Assembly: GCF_900091435.1 (NCBI RefSeq)
Contig: NZ_FMCS01000010.1
Coordinates: 62,001 to 126,000, forward strand
DNA length: 64,000 nucleotides
Source: Micromonospora chaiyaphumensis
GTDB taxonomy: Bacteria; Actinomycetota; Actinomycetes; Mycobacteriales; Micromonosporaceae
Direction: 5' to 3'
Shown: positions 50,508 to 59,220 of the stretch, piece by piece
Numbering within the stretch: the stretch's first letter is position 1
Layout: each line of letters starts with the position of its first letter
Translations under genes and position numbers: made by a program
The notes under the pieces: generated by a model
Databases searched by the model: none
The model's input: the letters and a program-made list of their open reading frames with translations, nothing else
What the model was told of the DNA's origin: nothing

Positions 50508-51350
50508 ATGGGCGAGCGGTGGCAGGCGGCGAAGCGGATCACCGGCACGGCGTTCCGGCCGGTACGCGGGCGGGACCTCTCGCTGCACGCCGCCGCGATC
50601 ACGTTCTACGGTGCGATCGCCGTGGTGCCGGTGGCGCTGCTGGCGATCTGGCTCACCGGGCTTCTGGCCGGGGACGGCCGGGTGCGCCGGCTCACCGCGT
50701 ACGCCATCGACACCCTGCCCACCGACATCGGCGCCGACCGGGCGGTGGCCGCGCTGGTGGAGGCCGGGTTGGGGCTGACCCCGCTGCTGGCGCTGGCCTC
50801 GCTCCTGCCGGCGTCGCTCTACGGCGAAGGGCTGCGCCGGGCGTTCGTCTCGGTCGCCACCCCGCCGGGCCAGGCCGGGGCCCTGGTCGGCTGGCGGGGG
50901 CGGCTGCTGCTGCTCCCGCTGCTCGCCCCGGCCCCGGCGTTGCTGCTGGCGGTGCTCATGGCGCTGCCCCTCACCACCCACCTGGTCAAGCAGGGCGGCT
51001 GGCTCGGCGCGCTCGGCGTGGTGCTCTCCTTCCTGGCCACCTGGCTGGTGCTCACCCCGGTGCTGGTGTGGGTGTTCCGGGTGGTCGGGCCGGCCGCACC
51101 GGACTGGCTGGCCACGGTGGGCCTCGGCTCGTTCACGGCGGCGAACCTGTCCGGCTTCCTGCACGGCTTCGTGCTGTTCTGTTCACTGCCGCTGGACCTT
51201 GGGGCGCCGTTCGGCGGGTTCGACGAGATCGGCGGCGGGGTCGCGGTGCTGCTGTGGCTCTACCTGTTCCACGTGATCGTGCTGGCCGGCTACTCGGCCA
51301 CCCTGGCGCTGTCCCGCTGGCGGGCCACCCGGGCAGCGGCCCGCGCCTGA
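50508..51350 (+). CDS. YihY/BrkB-family membrane protein
   Basis: A 280-residue integral membrane protein with about six helices. It has the DLSLHAAAITFYGAIAVVPVALLAIWL segment, the family hallmark, and FDEIGGGVAVLLWLYLFHVIVLAGYSATLAL near the end. Function is unproven; old name BrkB or tRNA-processing RNase BN, which is a misassignment. ATG at 50508 has GAGGTGG 3 nt before; GTG at 50502 is also possible. It converges on the MMPL gene with a 61-bp overlap of coding sequence. Confidence 0.9.
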   Translation: MGERWQAAKRITGTAFRPVRGRDLSLHAAAITFYGAIAVVPVALLAIWLTGLLAGDGRVRRLTAYAIDTLPTDIGADRAVAALVEAGLGLTPLLALASLLPASLYGEGLRRAFVSVATPPGQAGALVGWRGRLLLLPLLAPAPALLLAVLMALPLTTHLVKQGGWLGALGVVLSFLATWLVLTPVLVWVFRVVGPAAPDWLATVGLGSFTAANLSGFLHGFVLFCSLPLDLGAPFGGFDEIGGGVAVLLWLYLFHVIVLAGYSATLALSRWRATRAAARA

Positions 51351-53497
51351 TCCCCGGTGCCGGTCTCCCGGAGGCCGTAGCGGCGGTGAACACGGGCCAG
51401 CGGGCCGGGCGCCCACCAGTTCCAGCGGCCGAGCAGGCGCATGGTGGCCGGCACGAGCAGGGCGCGGACCAGGGTCGCGTCGACCACGATGCCGACGATC
51501 ATGCCGACCCCGATGAGCTTGATGTAGGACATGCCGCCGGTGGTGAAGCCCGCCACCACGATGATCAGCAGCAGCGCCGCGGCCGTGATGATCCGGCCGG
51601 TGTGCTGGAGGCCGGCGGCCACGGCGCCGGTGTTGTCCCCGGTCCGGTCCCACTCCTCGCGGACGCGGCTGAGCAGGAACACCTCGTAGTCGGTGGCCAG
51701 CCCGAAGAGCACGGCGAGCATGAGGATGGGGTTGCTCGGCTCGATGAACCCGGTCGGGGTGAAGCCGAGCGGGCCGGCGAGGTGACCGTCCTGGAAGATC
51801 CAGACCATGACGCCGAACGAGGCGCCGATCGAGACCAGGTTCATGAGCACCGCCTTGACCGGCAGCACCACCGAGCCGAAGGCGAGGAAGAGCAGCAGCA
51901 GGGTGGCGCCGGCCATCAGCAGGGCCATCCACGGCAGCCGGTCGCCGAGGCTGTCCAGCAGGTCCCGGTCGGCGCCGGGCCGCCCGCCGACCAGCACCTC
52001 GCCGCCGGACGGCGCGGGCAGGGCGCGCAGGTCGCGGACCACCCGCTGGGCGACGTCGCCGGTCGGCTCCCCGGGGTAGCTCACCGACAGCAGCGTGCTC
52101 TCCGCGCGCTGGGCGGTCACCTGCACGCCGGTCACGCCGGGCACCGCGGCGATCCGGTCGGCGAGCCCGCGCGCCGCGTACGCCGGGGCGCCCGAGACCA
52201 GCACGTCGATCGGGGCGACCTGGCCGCCGGGGAACTCACCGGCGATCCGCTCGGCGACGACCCGGGGTGCGGCGTCCGCGGGCAGCACCCGCTCGTCGAA
52301 GCCGCCGAAGGTGATCCGCAGGAACGGCGTGGCCAGCACGGCGAGCAGCACCGCGACCCCGACCAGGTAGCGCACCGGCCGGCGCATCACGCTGCGCGCG
52401 ATCCGGGCCCAGGCGCCGCCCGCCCCGGCCGCCGCCGGCCCCGCGCCCGTCGCCCGCCGCCGCCACGGCAGGGGTACGCGCACCGCGTCGATCCGGTGGC
52501 CGAGCACCGCGAGCAGGGCCGGCAGCACGGTGAGCGCGGCCAGCATGGCGACCAGCACCGCGGCCACCCCGCCGAGCCCCATCGAGCGCAGGAACGCCTG
52601 CGGGAAGATCAGCAGGCTGGCCAGGGCGAGCGCCACGGTGAGGCCGGAGACCAGCACGGTGCGGCCGGCGGTGGCCATGGTGCGGCGGATCGCCGTGGCG
52701 GTGTCGTGGCCGGCGCCGAGTTCCTCGCGGAAGCGGCTGACCACGAAGAGGGCGTAGTCGACGGCCATGCCGAGGCCGATCAGCGTGATGACGTTGATCG
52801 CGAAGATCGACACGTCGGTGACCAGGTTGACCAGGCGGACGGCCACGAAGGCGCCCAGGATGGCCAGCCCGCCGATGAGCAGCGGCGTGGTGGCGGCGAC
52901 CAGCCCGCCGAAGATCAGCACGAGCAGCACGAGCAGCACCGGCATGGAGAGCGTCTCGGCGCGGGTGATGTCCTCGGTGGTCTGGGTGGTGGCGAAGTGC
53001 TGGAAGGCGACCGTGCCGCCGACCTCGGTGCGCAGGCCCGGCGCGTCCAGGGCCGGCCGCAGCGCCTCGAACTGCGCCGCCCGCGCGTCGTCGTCGGCGC
53101 CGGCCAGCCGGATCAGCGCGTACGTGGCCCGGCGGTCGGTGGCGACCAGGGCCGGGGCGGGGCTGTCGTACCAGGTGGTCACGCCGGTCACCGCGGGGCG
53201 GCCGCGCAGCCCGGCGACCGTGCGGGTGACCGGCTCGCGGAAGGCCGGCTGGTCGACGGTCGCCGTGTCGCTGGACCAGAGCACGATCACGTCGGCGCCC
53301 TGCCGGCCCAGCTCGGCGGTGATCCGTTGCGCGGTGCGGCTGGACTCGCTGGCCGGGTCGTCGAAACCGCCGCCGGTCAACTCGCCGAAGACGCCGGCGC
53401 CCCAGGTCGCGCCGAGCACCACGAGTGCCGCCGCGGCAGCCAGCACCGCCCAACGGGCCCGTACGACCACGCGCCCCCACCAGGCGAACATCGCCAC
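51290..53497 (-). CDS. MMPL/RND-family transporter
   Basis: A 735-residue membrane transporter with two halves, each with a helix, a periplasmic domain of ~130-150 residues and a five-helix block. The proton-relay Asp-Tyr pairs are in GLGMAVDYALFVVSRFREE (~245-263) and FGLATDYEVFLLSRVREE (~602-619). Members move lipids or act as efflux pumps. GTG at 53497, with ATG two codons later as alternative. The 3' end overlaps BrkB on the opposite strand by 61 bp. Substrate unknown; monocistronic. Confidence 0.95.
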   Translation of the reverse strand: MAMFAWWGRVVVRARWAVLAAAAALVVLGATWGAGVFGELTGGGFDDPASESSRTAQRITAELGRQGADVIVLWSSDTATVDQPAFREPVTRTVAGLRGRPAVTGVTTWYDSPAPALVATDRRATYALIRLAGADDDARAAQFEALRPALDAPGLRTEVGGTVAFQHFATTQTTEDITRAETLSMPVLLVLLVLIFGGLVAATTPLLIGGLAILGAFVAVRLVNLVTDVSIFAINVITLIGLGMAVDYALFVVSRFREELGAGHDTATAIRRTMATAGRTVLVSGLTVALALASLLIFPQAFLRSMGLGGVAAVLVAMLAALTVLPALLAVLGHRIDAVRVPLPWRRRATGAGPAAAGAGGAWARIARSVMRRPVRYLVGVAVLLAVLATPFLRITFGGFDERVLPADAAPRVVAERIAGEFPGGQVAPIDVLVSGAPAYAARGLADRIAAVPGVTGVQVTAQRAESTLLSVSYPGEPTGDVAQRVVRDLRALPAPSGGEVLVGGRPGADRDLLDSLGDRLPWMALLMAGATLLLLFLAFGSVVLPVKAVLMNLVSIGASFGVMVWIFQDGHLAGPLGFTPTGFIEPSNPILMLAVLFGLATDYEVFLLSRVREEWDRTGDNTGAVAAGLQHTGRIITAAALLLIIVVAGFTTGGMSYIKLIGVGMIVGIVVDATLVRALLVPATMRLLGRWNWWAPGPLARVHRRYGLRETGTGDQARAAARVARQRDSARVAE

Positions 53498-53623
53498 GCC
53501 CCCTCACCGACCGTCGCGGCCGTAGCCGGTAATTCTCGCGCAGGAGAGTGAACGGCGTTCGCGGCAGGTCGGCTCCGCCGACCCCTCCCCGGACCGGGCC
53601 TCGCGCCACTAGGCTGCCCGGGC

Positions 53624-55225
53624 ATGAGCGATGCGAGTGAGCTGCCGTCCCGCGCCGACGTCGTCGTGGTCGGCTCCGGGCACAACGGTCTGGTCTCGGC
53701 GATCCTGCTGGCCCGCGCCGGCCTCGACGTGCTGGTGCTGGAGGCGGCCGAGGTGATCGGCGGCGCGACCCGCACCGAGAACCCGTTCCCCAAGGTGCCC
53801 GAGCTGCGGCACTCCACCGGGTCGTACCTGCTCGGGCTGATGCCGCCGGAGCTGCTCGCCACCCTCGACGTGACGATCCCGGTGCTGCGCCGCGACCCGC
53901 ACTACTTCCTGCCGACCCCGGGTGGGCTCGGCTCCCCGTACCTGCTCTTCGGCAGCGACGCCGCGTCGTCCCGGCGGCAGGTGGCGGAGATGTTCTCCCC
54001 CGCGGACGCGGCCGCCGACGACGCGCTCCAGGCGGAGCTGGCCCAGCTCCGGGAGGACCTGGCGCCGGCCTGGTTGACCGAGCCGCTGCCGGTGGAGGAG
54101 ACCGCCGAGCGGTACGTCCGGCCCGCCCTCCGGCAGGTCTTCGTCGACCTGGTCCGCGGTTCGGTCGCCGACTACCTGGCCCGCTTCGACTTCCGCTCCG
54201 AGCTGCTGGTCAGCATGTACGCGGTGACCGACGGCCTATCCGGCCTGAACGCCGGCCCGGACGACCCGGGCACCGGGCACAACTTCCTCGTGCACAACAT
54301 GTGCCGCCTGCCCGGCTCGGGCGGCACCTGGATGATCGCCCAGGGCGGCATGGGCACGGTCTCCCGGACCTTCGCCGACGCCGCCCGCGCGGCCGGCGCC
54401 CGCATCGTGACCGGCGCGCCGGTCACCGGCGTCACCCTCGACGGCGGCGCGGCGAGCGGGGTGGTGCTCGCCGACGGACGGGAGGTGGCCGCCTCCGTGG
54501 TGCTCGGGGCGTGCGACCCGTACCGGCTCATGGACCTGCTGCCCGACGGCGCGCTCCCGGCGGAGCTGGGCGCGCGGATGGCGGCGGTCCGCCGGCCCGG
54601 CACCACGCTCAAGCTCAACCTGGCGCTCACCGGCCTGCCCCGGTTCTCCTGCCTGCCGGCGGACGCGCCGAGCCCGTTCGGCTCCACCATCCACCTGCTC
54701 CCGGGCTCGGCCTCGCTGGTCGGCGCCGGCGGCGAGCCGCCGATGGCCGCGCTGCGCGCCATGTGGGCGGACGTCCAGGCCGGGCGGCTGCCCGAGGAGC
54801 CGACCATCGAGTGGTACCTGCACACGACCGTCGACCCGTCCCTCTCCGACGGCGCCGGGCACCACTCGTCGGCGCTGTTCGTCCAGTCGGTCCCCTACGA
54901 GCTGGCCGGCACCACCTGGGACGCCGCGCTGCCCGGCTACGTCGACCGGCTCGTCGAGATCTGCGAGCGGTACGCCCCGGGCACCGCCGACCTGATCGCG
55001 GACGCGGTGCCGCTGCCCCCGCCGGGGATCGAGGCGCACTTCGGCATCACCGGCGGCCACATCCACCACGTCGACAACACCGTTTCGTTCACCGACCGGA
55101 TGCCCTACGCCACGGGGATCGACGGTGTCTACGCGGGCAGCGCCGGCTGCCACCCGGCCGGCAGCGTGATCGGCGCGGCCGGGCACAACGCCGCCCAGCG
55201 CATCCTCAACGACCTCGGTCGGTGA
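53624..55225 (+). CDS. FAD-dependent oxidoreductase of the CrtI/phytoene-desaturase superfamily
   Basis: A 533-residue flavoprotein. The dinucleotide motif is VVVVGSGHNGLVSAILLARAGLDVLVLEAAEVIGGATRT at the start. The C-terminal signature is GIDGVYAGSAGCHPAGSVIGAAGHNAAQRIL. A VSRTFADAARAAGARIVTGAPVTGV segment binds FAD. It resembles the PYROXD2-like, non-carotenoid branch; no carotenoid genes are nearby. ATG lies 8 nt after TAGGCT (leaderless). Its end overlaps the TMEM175 gene on the other strand by 20 bp. Confidence 0.93.
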   Translation: MSDASELPSRADVVVVGSGHNGLVSAILLARAGLDVLVLEAAEVIGGATRTENPFPKVPELRHSTGSYLLGLMPPELLATLDVTIPVLRRDPHYFLPTPGGLGSPYLLFGSDAASSRRQVAEMFSPADAAADDALQAELAQLREDLAPAWLTEPLPVEETAERYVRPALRQVFVDLVRGSVADYLARFDFRSELLVSMYAVTDGLSGLNAGPDDPGTGHNFLVHNMCRLPGSGGTWMIAQGGMGTVSRTFADAARAAGARIVTGAPVTGVTLDGGAASGVVLADGREVAASVVLGACDPYRLMDLLPDGALPAELGARMAAVRRPGTTLKLNLALTGLPRFSCLPADAPSPFGSTIHLLPGSASLVGAGGEPPMAALRAMWADVQAGRLPEEPTIEWYLHTTVDPSLSDGAGHHSSALFVQSVPYELAGTTWDAALPGYVDRLVEICERYAPGTADLIADAVPLPPPGIEAHFGITGGHIHHVDNTVSFTDRMPYATGIDGVYAGSAGCHPAGSVIGAAGHNAAQRILNDLGR

Positions 55226-55910
55226 CCGCACCGCCGGCCTCGGCGGAGCGGGGCAGGTCGCCGGGCCGGCGGATGAGGGAGAGGCCGACGAGCAGCAGCA
55301 GGTAGAGGAGCAGGCTGAGGACCGGGTCGACGAAGACGAAGGCGAAGGCGATCGTGTAGAGCAGCGGGCGGATCACCAGCCGCCGCGAGACCGCCCGGGC
55401 CAGTTGCGGGTCCAGGTCGGGGTGGAGCAGCCGGTGCCGGCGGGCCCACCACCAGCTCAGGTTGAAGAAGAGCGACTCGCCCAGCACGGTGCCCAGGTAG
55501 AGGGCGGCGGTCAGCCGCTGCTCGGTCGCGCTGCCGCGCAGGTTGTCCGACAGCAGGTCGGCGGTGAACGGGATCGCCGCCACGAAGAGCAGCACGAGCA
55601 GGTTGAACATGAGCAGCACCTGGTCGACCCGCACCACGTACCGCCACATGTTGTGGTGGCCGAGCCAGATCTGGCCGGCGATCCCGAAGGTGATCACGTA
55701 GGCCAGGTAGGTCGGCCAGGCCTGGACGAGGGCGTCGGGGAGTTCCCGCCCGGGATCCCGGGCCGGGCCGTTCTGCAGCAGTTCGACGGCCATCACCGTC
55801 AGCACGACGGCGAAGACGCCGTCGCTGAACGTCTCCACCCGGGAGGCGTCCCGGGTCATCTCCCGGTCGCGCCCGAACCGGTACCCGCTCCTGCCCGCGC
55901 CCTCCGCCAC
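55206..55910 (-). CDS. TMEM175-family (DUF1211) potassium-channel-like protein
   Basis: A 234-residue protein with six helices. The family motif RVETFSDGVFAVVLTVMAVEL is present once (~24-44), and the second hydrophobic unit follows, as in bacterial TMEM175 proteins, which form K+ channels as multimers. The FSDG pore-lining sequence is intact. GTG at 55910, or ATG at 55859, is the start. 3' overlap of 20 bp with the convergent flavoprotein gene. Confidence 0.92.
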   Translation of the reverse strand: MAEGAGRSGYRFGRDREMTRDASRVETFSDGVFAVVLTVMAVELLQNGPARDPGRELPDALVQAWPTYLAYVITFGIAGQIWLGHHNMWRYVVRVDQVLLMFNLLVLLFVAAIPFTADLLSDNLRGSATEQRLTAALYLGTVLGESLFFNLSWWWARRHRLLHPDLDPQLARAVSRRLVIRPLLYTIAFAFVFVDPVLSLLLYLLLLVGLSLIRRPGDLPRSAEAGGAVTDRGR

Positions 55911-55966
55911 ACCGCCCCCTTCCCGACCTGATGGTCACCCGGCGGGGGCGGCGGGCGGGGGAAAAC

Positions 55967-57547
55967 TCAGCTGATCGCCTCGCCGGCCGGGGCGGGGGTC
56001 TCCGCGTCGGCGCGGTGCGCGCGGATCTTGTGGCCGACGCTGGTCAGGCAGCGGCCGCTGGACAGGTCGAACTTCCACCCGTGCAGCTGGCAGGTGAGCT
56101 GGTCGCCGTCGACGATGCCGAACCGGCTCAGGTCCGCCTTGAGGTGCGGGCAGCGGCGCTGCACCACCCAGCCGTCGAGGGTGATGTCCTCGGCGTCGAC
56201 GGCCCGCTCGTGCTCGTCGTACCAGCCCTCGGCGTACTGGAGGCGCTCCTCGGAGAGGCACTTGAAGAACGCGTAGACGAACTCGTTGTACTGGCCGATC
56301 CGGGCCGCCGAGAACCGGCAGGAGAGGAAGAGCGAGTTGACCCAGTCGACCTCGTCGATGTAGAGCAGGTGCTCGATGAGCGCCCGCTCGGTACGGAACC
56401 GGTAGCGGACCTTCTCGTCCGCGTACGGCCGCACCTCCTTGCCCGGGAAGTCCACCACGATGGATTCGACGCTCTCACCGTCGTAGCCCACGAGGTCGAA
56501 CCGGACCGGCCCGCCGACGCCCTTGGCCAGGTAGATCGACTCGTCCAGCAGCGGTTCGATCCGGCGCTTCATCTCGCCCAGCACGTCCACCTCGGGGTGC
56601 CGCCAGGACGCCTTCTCCGCCTCGATGATCGGGCGCTTGCGCTCCCGCATCTCCTCCAGGTGGGCCCGCTTGTTCGCGAAGAACTCCTCGACCGGCACCG
56701 GGTGCGTCGTGGTCGCGCCCTCGGTGGTCACCTCCGCGACGCTGCCGGGCAGCAGCACGATGCCGTTGGTGCCGCCGACCTTGGCGTACTCGGACAGGAA
56801 CACCGACTGGTCGGGGAAGATGTTCCCCTCGTCGCCGAAGACGTCGTTGAACTGGAACAGCTCGTCGTCGAGGAAGCAGGGCGGGCCGGCGATCGGGAAG
56901 ACGTGGTCGGCCTTCAGGTCGTCGATGTAGCGCCAGGTGCGGTCGAACTGCCGCTCCCGCTTCTGCTTGCCGAACGCGGTCTTCGCCGCCTGCGGCAGCT
57001 CGTAGACCATCGGGTACCAGATCGCGCCGGAGAACTGCAGCAGGTGGGCGTGCACGTGACCCAGCTCGGCGAAGACGGTCAGGTCGGTCGGGCGGGCGTC
57101 GTTCTGGTTGAGCAGCCGGACCCCGTCGTACTCCACCCAGAGCGACGAGTCGCCGATCGGGCCGTCGGTCGGGCTGGTCAGCGCCTGAATCATGATCTTC
57201 AGGCCGCCGGGCAGCTCCACGACCTGCTCGTTCGGGGCCTTGAGGAACTTGGTGAAGCCCAGTTCCCGCAGCTCGTCCTCCATCTCCGAGGTGGGGAACT
57301 CGGGCAGCAGGACGGTGGCGTCCTTGGAGATGTGGTCGCGCAGGTGCTTGGCGTCGAAGTGGTCCCGGTGCAGGTGCGACACGTAGAGGTAGTCGCACTG
57401 GCCGAGGGCCGCCCAGTCGAGCTGGGAGTTGTCCGGGAAGGGGAACCACGAGGCGAAGTAGGCGGGATTGACCCACGGGTCGCACAGGATGCTGCCCGCG
57501 GCCGTGTCGATCCGCATGCTGGCATGGCCCGTACCGGTCACTCGCAC
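55967..57547 (-). CDS. MBL-fold protein with C-terminal Rieske domain
   Basis: A 526-residue fusion. The metallo-hydrolase domain comes first: SHLHRDHFDAKHL (~57-69; HxHRDH type), DARPTDLTVF and later PIAGPP. A middle region (~300-430) follows, then a Rieske 2Fe-2S domain with CPHLKADLSRFGIVDGDQ and LTCQLHGWKFDLSSGRCL (~460-500). The MBL/Rieske combination recalls CMP-Neu5Ac hydroxylase (CMAH) and UlaG-like proteins, but the order of domains is the reverse of CMAH. GTG at 57547 is chosen for the GAGGGGG upstream; a TTG at 57562 also fits. Redox-coupled hydrolase or oxygenase activity is inferred; substrate unknown. Confidence 0.9.
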   Translation of the reverse strand: MRVTGTGHASMRIDTAAGSILCDPWVNPAYFASWFPFPDNSQLDWAALGQCDYLYVSHLHRDHFDAKHLRDHISKDATVLLPEFPTSEMEDELRELGFTKFLKAPNEQVVELPGGLKIMIQALTSPTDGPIGDSSLWVEYDGVRLLNQNDARPTDLTVFAELGHVHAHLLQFSGAIWYPMVYELPQAAKTAFGKQKRERQFDRTWRYIDDLKADHVFPIAGPPCFLDDELFQFNDVFGDEGNIFPDQSVFLSEYAKVGGTNGIVLLPGSVAEVTTEGATTTHPVPVEEFFANKRAHLEEMRERKRPIIEAEKASWRHPEVDVLGEMKRRIEPLLDESIYLAKGVGGPVRFDLVGYDGESVESIVVDFPGKEVRPYADEKVRYRFRTERALIEHLLYIDEVDWVNSLFLSCRFSAARIGQYNEFVYAFFKCLSEERLQYAEGWYDEHERAVDAEDITLDGWVVQRRCPHLKADLSRFGIVDGDQLTCQLHGWKFDLSSGRCLTSVGHKIRAHRADAETPAPAGEAIS

Positions 57548-57781
57548 CGTAGTCCCCCTCAAAAAGGCATCAGGCGTACGTCAAGACGCTACCGGAGGCA
57601 GTGTGGTCGCCGTCCCGCGACGCCGGTAGTGACGTTCCGACCCGACCGCCCGGGTCCGACGGCCCGGGACACCGGGCGGGTCCGGAAACCCGGGCGGCCC
57701 GATCAGGGCGGACCCCGCACCGGGGCCGCCACGGGGCGTGCCAGACTAACCGGAGATCCGATCGCGAGGGAAGGACCGACA

Positions 57782-58006
57782 GTGGCAGGAAGTGAGCCGG
57801 TAACCGCGCCCGACCAGCACCGGCCGGGGCACCGCAAGTCGGGGCGGATCGGCGCGGTGCTCTCGGCGGTGGTGTTGGTGGTCATGGCGCTCTGCGGCAA
57901 CCACGAGGGCAACGTGGAGAACATCTGGCTGTTCGGGCTCGCGGCCCTGCTGCTGGCGATCGTCATCGGCGACGCCGTGCTGCGCCGCAACGGCCTGCGG
58001 TCCTGA
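57782..58006 (+). CDS. DUF2631-family small membrane protein
   Basis: A 74-residue protein. It begins AGSEPVTAPDQHRPGHRKSGRIGAVLSAVVLVVMALCGNHEGNVENIWLFGLAALLLAIVIGDAVLRRNGLRS, with two helices split by the conserved CGNHEGNVENIW loop. Actinobacteria-specific family, represented by Rv2876 in M. tuberculosis as I remember it, in the same neighbourhood. GTG start with AAGGA 8 nt upstream. Function unknown. A terminator follows. Confidence 0.9.
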   Translation: MAGSEPVTAPDQHRPGHRKSGRIGAVLSAVVLVVMALCGNHEGNVENIWLFGLAALLLAIVIGDAVLRRNGLRS

Positions 58007-58031
58007 CCGGCACGCGCTCGACCGGCACGCG

Positions 58032-58065
58032 AAAGGGCCCGCCCCCGATCGGGGACGGGCCCTTT
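58032..58065. terminator. Bidirectional terminator between DUF2631 and DivIVA genes
   Basis: Stem AAAGGGCCCG / CGGGCCCTTT (10 bp) with an inner CCCC/GGGG stem and loop GATC. It has A- and T-runs at its base, so it works in both directions between the convergent stops at 58006 and 58082. Confidence 0.92.
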
Positions 58066-58081
58066 GTCGTCGTGCGGCGGC

Positions 58082-59191
58082 TCAGCGGCCGAGCAGGATG
58101 TCCTGCACGTCCTTGAGCGCGGCGTCGACCTCGGCCTCGAAGTAGCCGCCGGGCACCAGCCCGAAGCGCAGGGTGTCGAGGTCCTTCGGGTTCACCGGCA
58201 TGGGGTTGCGGCCCTGCATGCCGCCGAGCAGGGTCTCGAAGAACCGGTCGACCTGGTCCGGGTCGTACCCGCTGCCGAAGCGGCGCACCTGGAAGCTGCG
58301 GCGGATCTGGTCCACCCGGTAGAGGTCGCTGCCGGGCGGGCCGGCCATCGGCGGGCCCACCATCGGCGGACCGGCCATGGGCGGGCCGGACATGCCCGGG
58401 CCGCCGCCGTAACCCTGCTCCGGGCCGCCGTAGCCCTGGTCGGGGCCGCCGTAGCCCTGGTCCGGGCCGTAGCCCTGCTGCGGCACCGGCGGCGGGCCGG
58501 CCGGGCCACGACCGCGCAGGTCCCGCTCGGGCATCCGGATCTCGGCGGTCATGTCGGTGCGGCCGTGCCGGCCGGCCTCGAAGCCGTCGAAGCCCCCGTC
58601 CTGGCCGTAGCCGCCCGGGCCGGGAGGCAGGCCGCGGGAGGGCGGGCCGCCGTGGCCCATCGGGGCGCCCGGACCCATCGGGGCGCCCGGACCCATCGGG
58701 CCGGGGCCACCCGGACCCCGGGGTGCGTCGTAGCCGCCGCGCGGCGCGTCGTACCCACCGGCGAAGGCGCCGGTCGGCTCGTCGTAGCGGTTGCCGTAGC
58801 GGTCGGCGGGCGGGCCGGCCTGCGCGGGCATCGGCCGGGGCGGCATGGGGGGCTGCGGCACGGGCGAGAGGCCCCGGTCGTCGCGCATCGGCGGGCCGAG
58901 CCGGTCGGCCATCCGGGGGTCGCCACCCCGCCCACCGGGGGCGCCACCGCGCTCCTCCAGCTCGGCGAGCTGCCGCTCGACCCGGTCGAGGTGCAGGTCG
59001 ACCTGCCACTCGTCGTAGCCGTTGAAGCGGACCCGGAAGACGACGTCGTGGACCTCCTGGGAGGCCACGGGCGCGCCGACCGGCTGGCCGGCGAGTGTCG
59101 CCTCCACCCGATCCAGGAAGGCGTCGACCTCGTCGACCTTGTATCCCCGGCGGAGCGCCTTACGCCGGAAACGCTGACCCTGACTCGCCAC
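58082..59191 (-). CDS. DivIVA-domain protein with repeat linker
   Basis: A 369-residue protein. The N-terminal DivIVA-like motif is FRRKALRRGYKVDEVDAFLDRVEATL (~8-33) and a second copy is near the C-terminus, RRSFQVRRFGSGYDPDQVDRFFETLLGG. A helix (QVDLHLDRVERQLAELEERGG, ~62-82) may form a coiled coil. The Gly/Pro-rich middle carries the repeats listed separately. DivIVA proteins mark poles and septa in actinobacteria; this one differs from the essential DivIVA/Wag31. GTG start with AGGAGA 7 nt upstream. Adjacent to rlmN, 29 bp apart, possibly co-transcribed. Confidence 0.92.
   Translation of the reverse strand: MASQGQRFRRKALRRGYKVDEVDAFLDRVEATLAGQPVGAPVASQEVHDVVFRVRFNGYDEWQVDLHLDRVERQLAELEERGGAPGGRGGDPRMADRLGPPMRDDRGLSPVPQPPMPPRPMPAQAGPPADRYGNRYDEPTGAFAGGYDAPRGGYDAPRGPGGPGPMGPGAPMGPGAPMGHGGPPSRGLPPGPGGYGQDGGFDGFEAGRHGRTDMTAEIRMPERDLRGRGPAGPPPVPQQGYGPDQGYGGPDQGYGGPEQGYGGGPGMSGPPMAGPPMVGPPMAGPPGSDLYRVDQIRRSFQVRRFGSGYDPDQVDRFFETLLGGMQGRNPMPVNPKDLDTLRFGLVPGGYFEAEVDAALKDVQDILLGR
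58325..58700 (-). repeat. In-frame tandem repeats in the DivIVA-like gene
   Basis: Three repeat types encode the linker. A 21-bp unit (GYGGPDQ-like, 58402-58481, 3-4 copies with the last shortened), an 18-bp exact repeat (58658-58675 and 58676-58693, PMGPGA), and short PMxGPP units (58325-58395). Lengths are multiples of 3, so copy number can vary without frameshift. Confidence 0.85.
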
Positions 59192-59220
59192 TATGTCTCC
59201 TGGTCTCTACCGCTACGCCG

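Noticed and set aside
50450..53551. 1033-codon plus-strand open frame over BrkB and MMPL
   Set aside because: Different frame from BrkB and antisense to MMPL; Gly/Arg/His-rich, no motif.
58325..58700. CRISPR-like array
   Set aside because: Units are directly adjacent, in frame and encode GYGGPDQ or PMxGPP repeats of a protein; there are no unique spacers and no cas genes.
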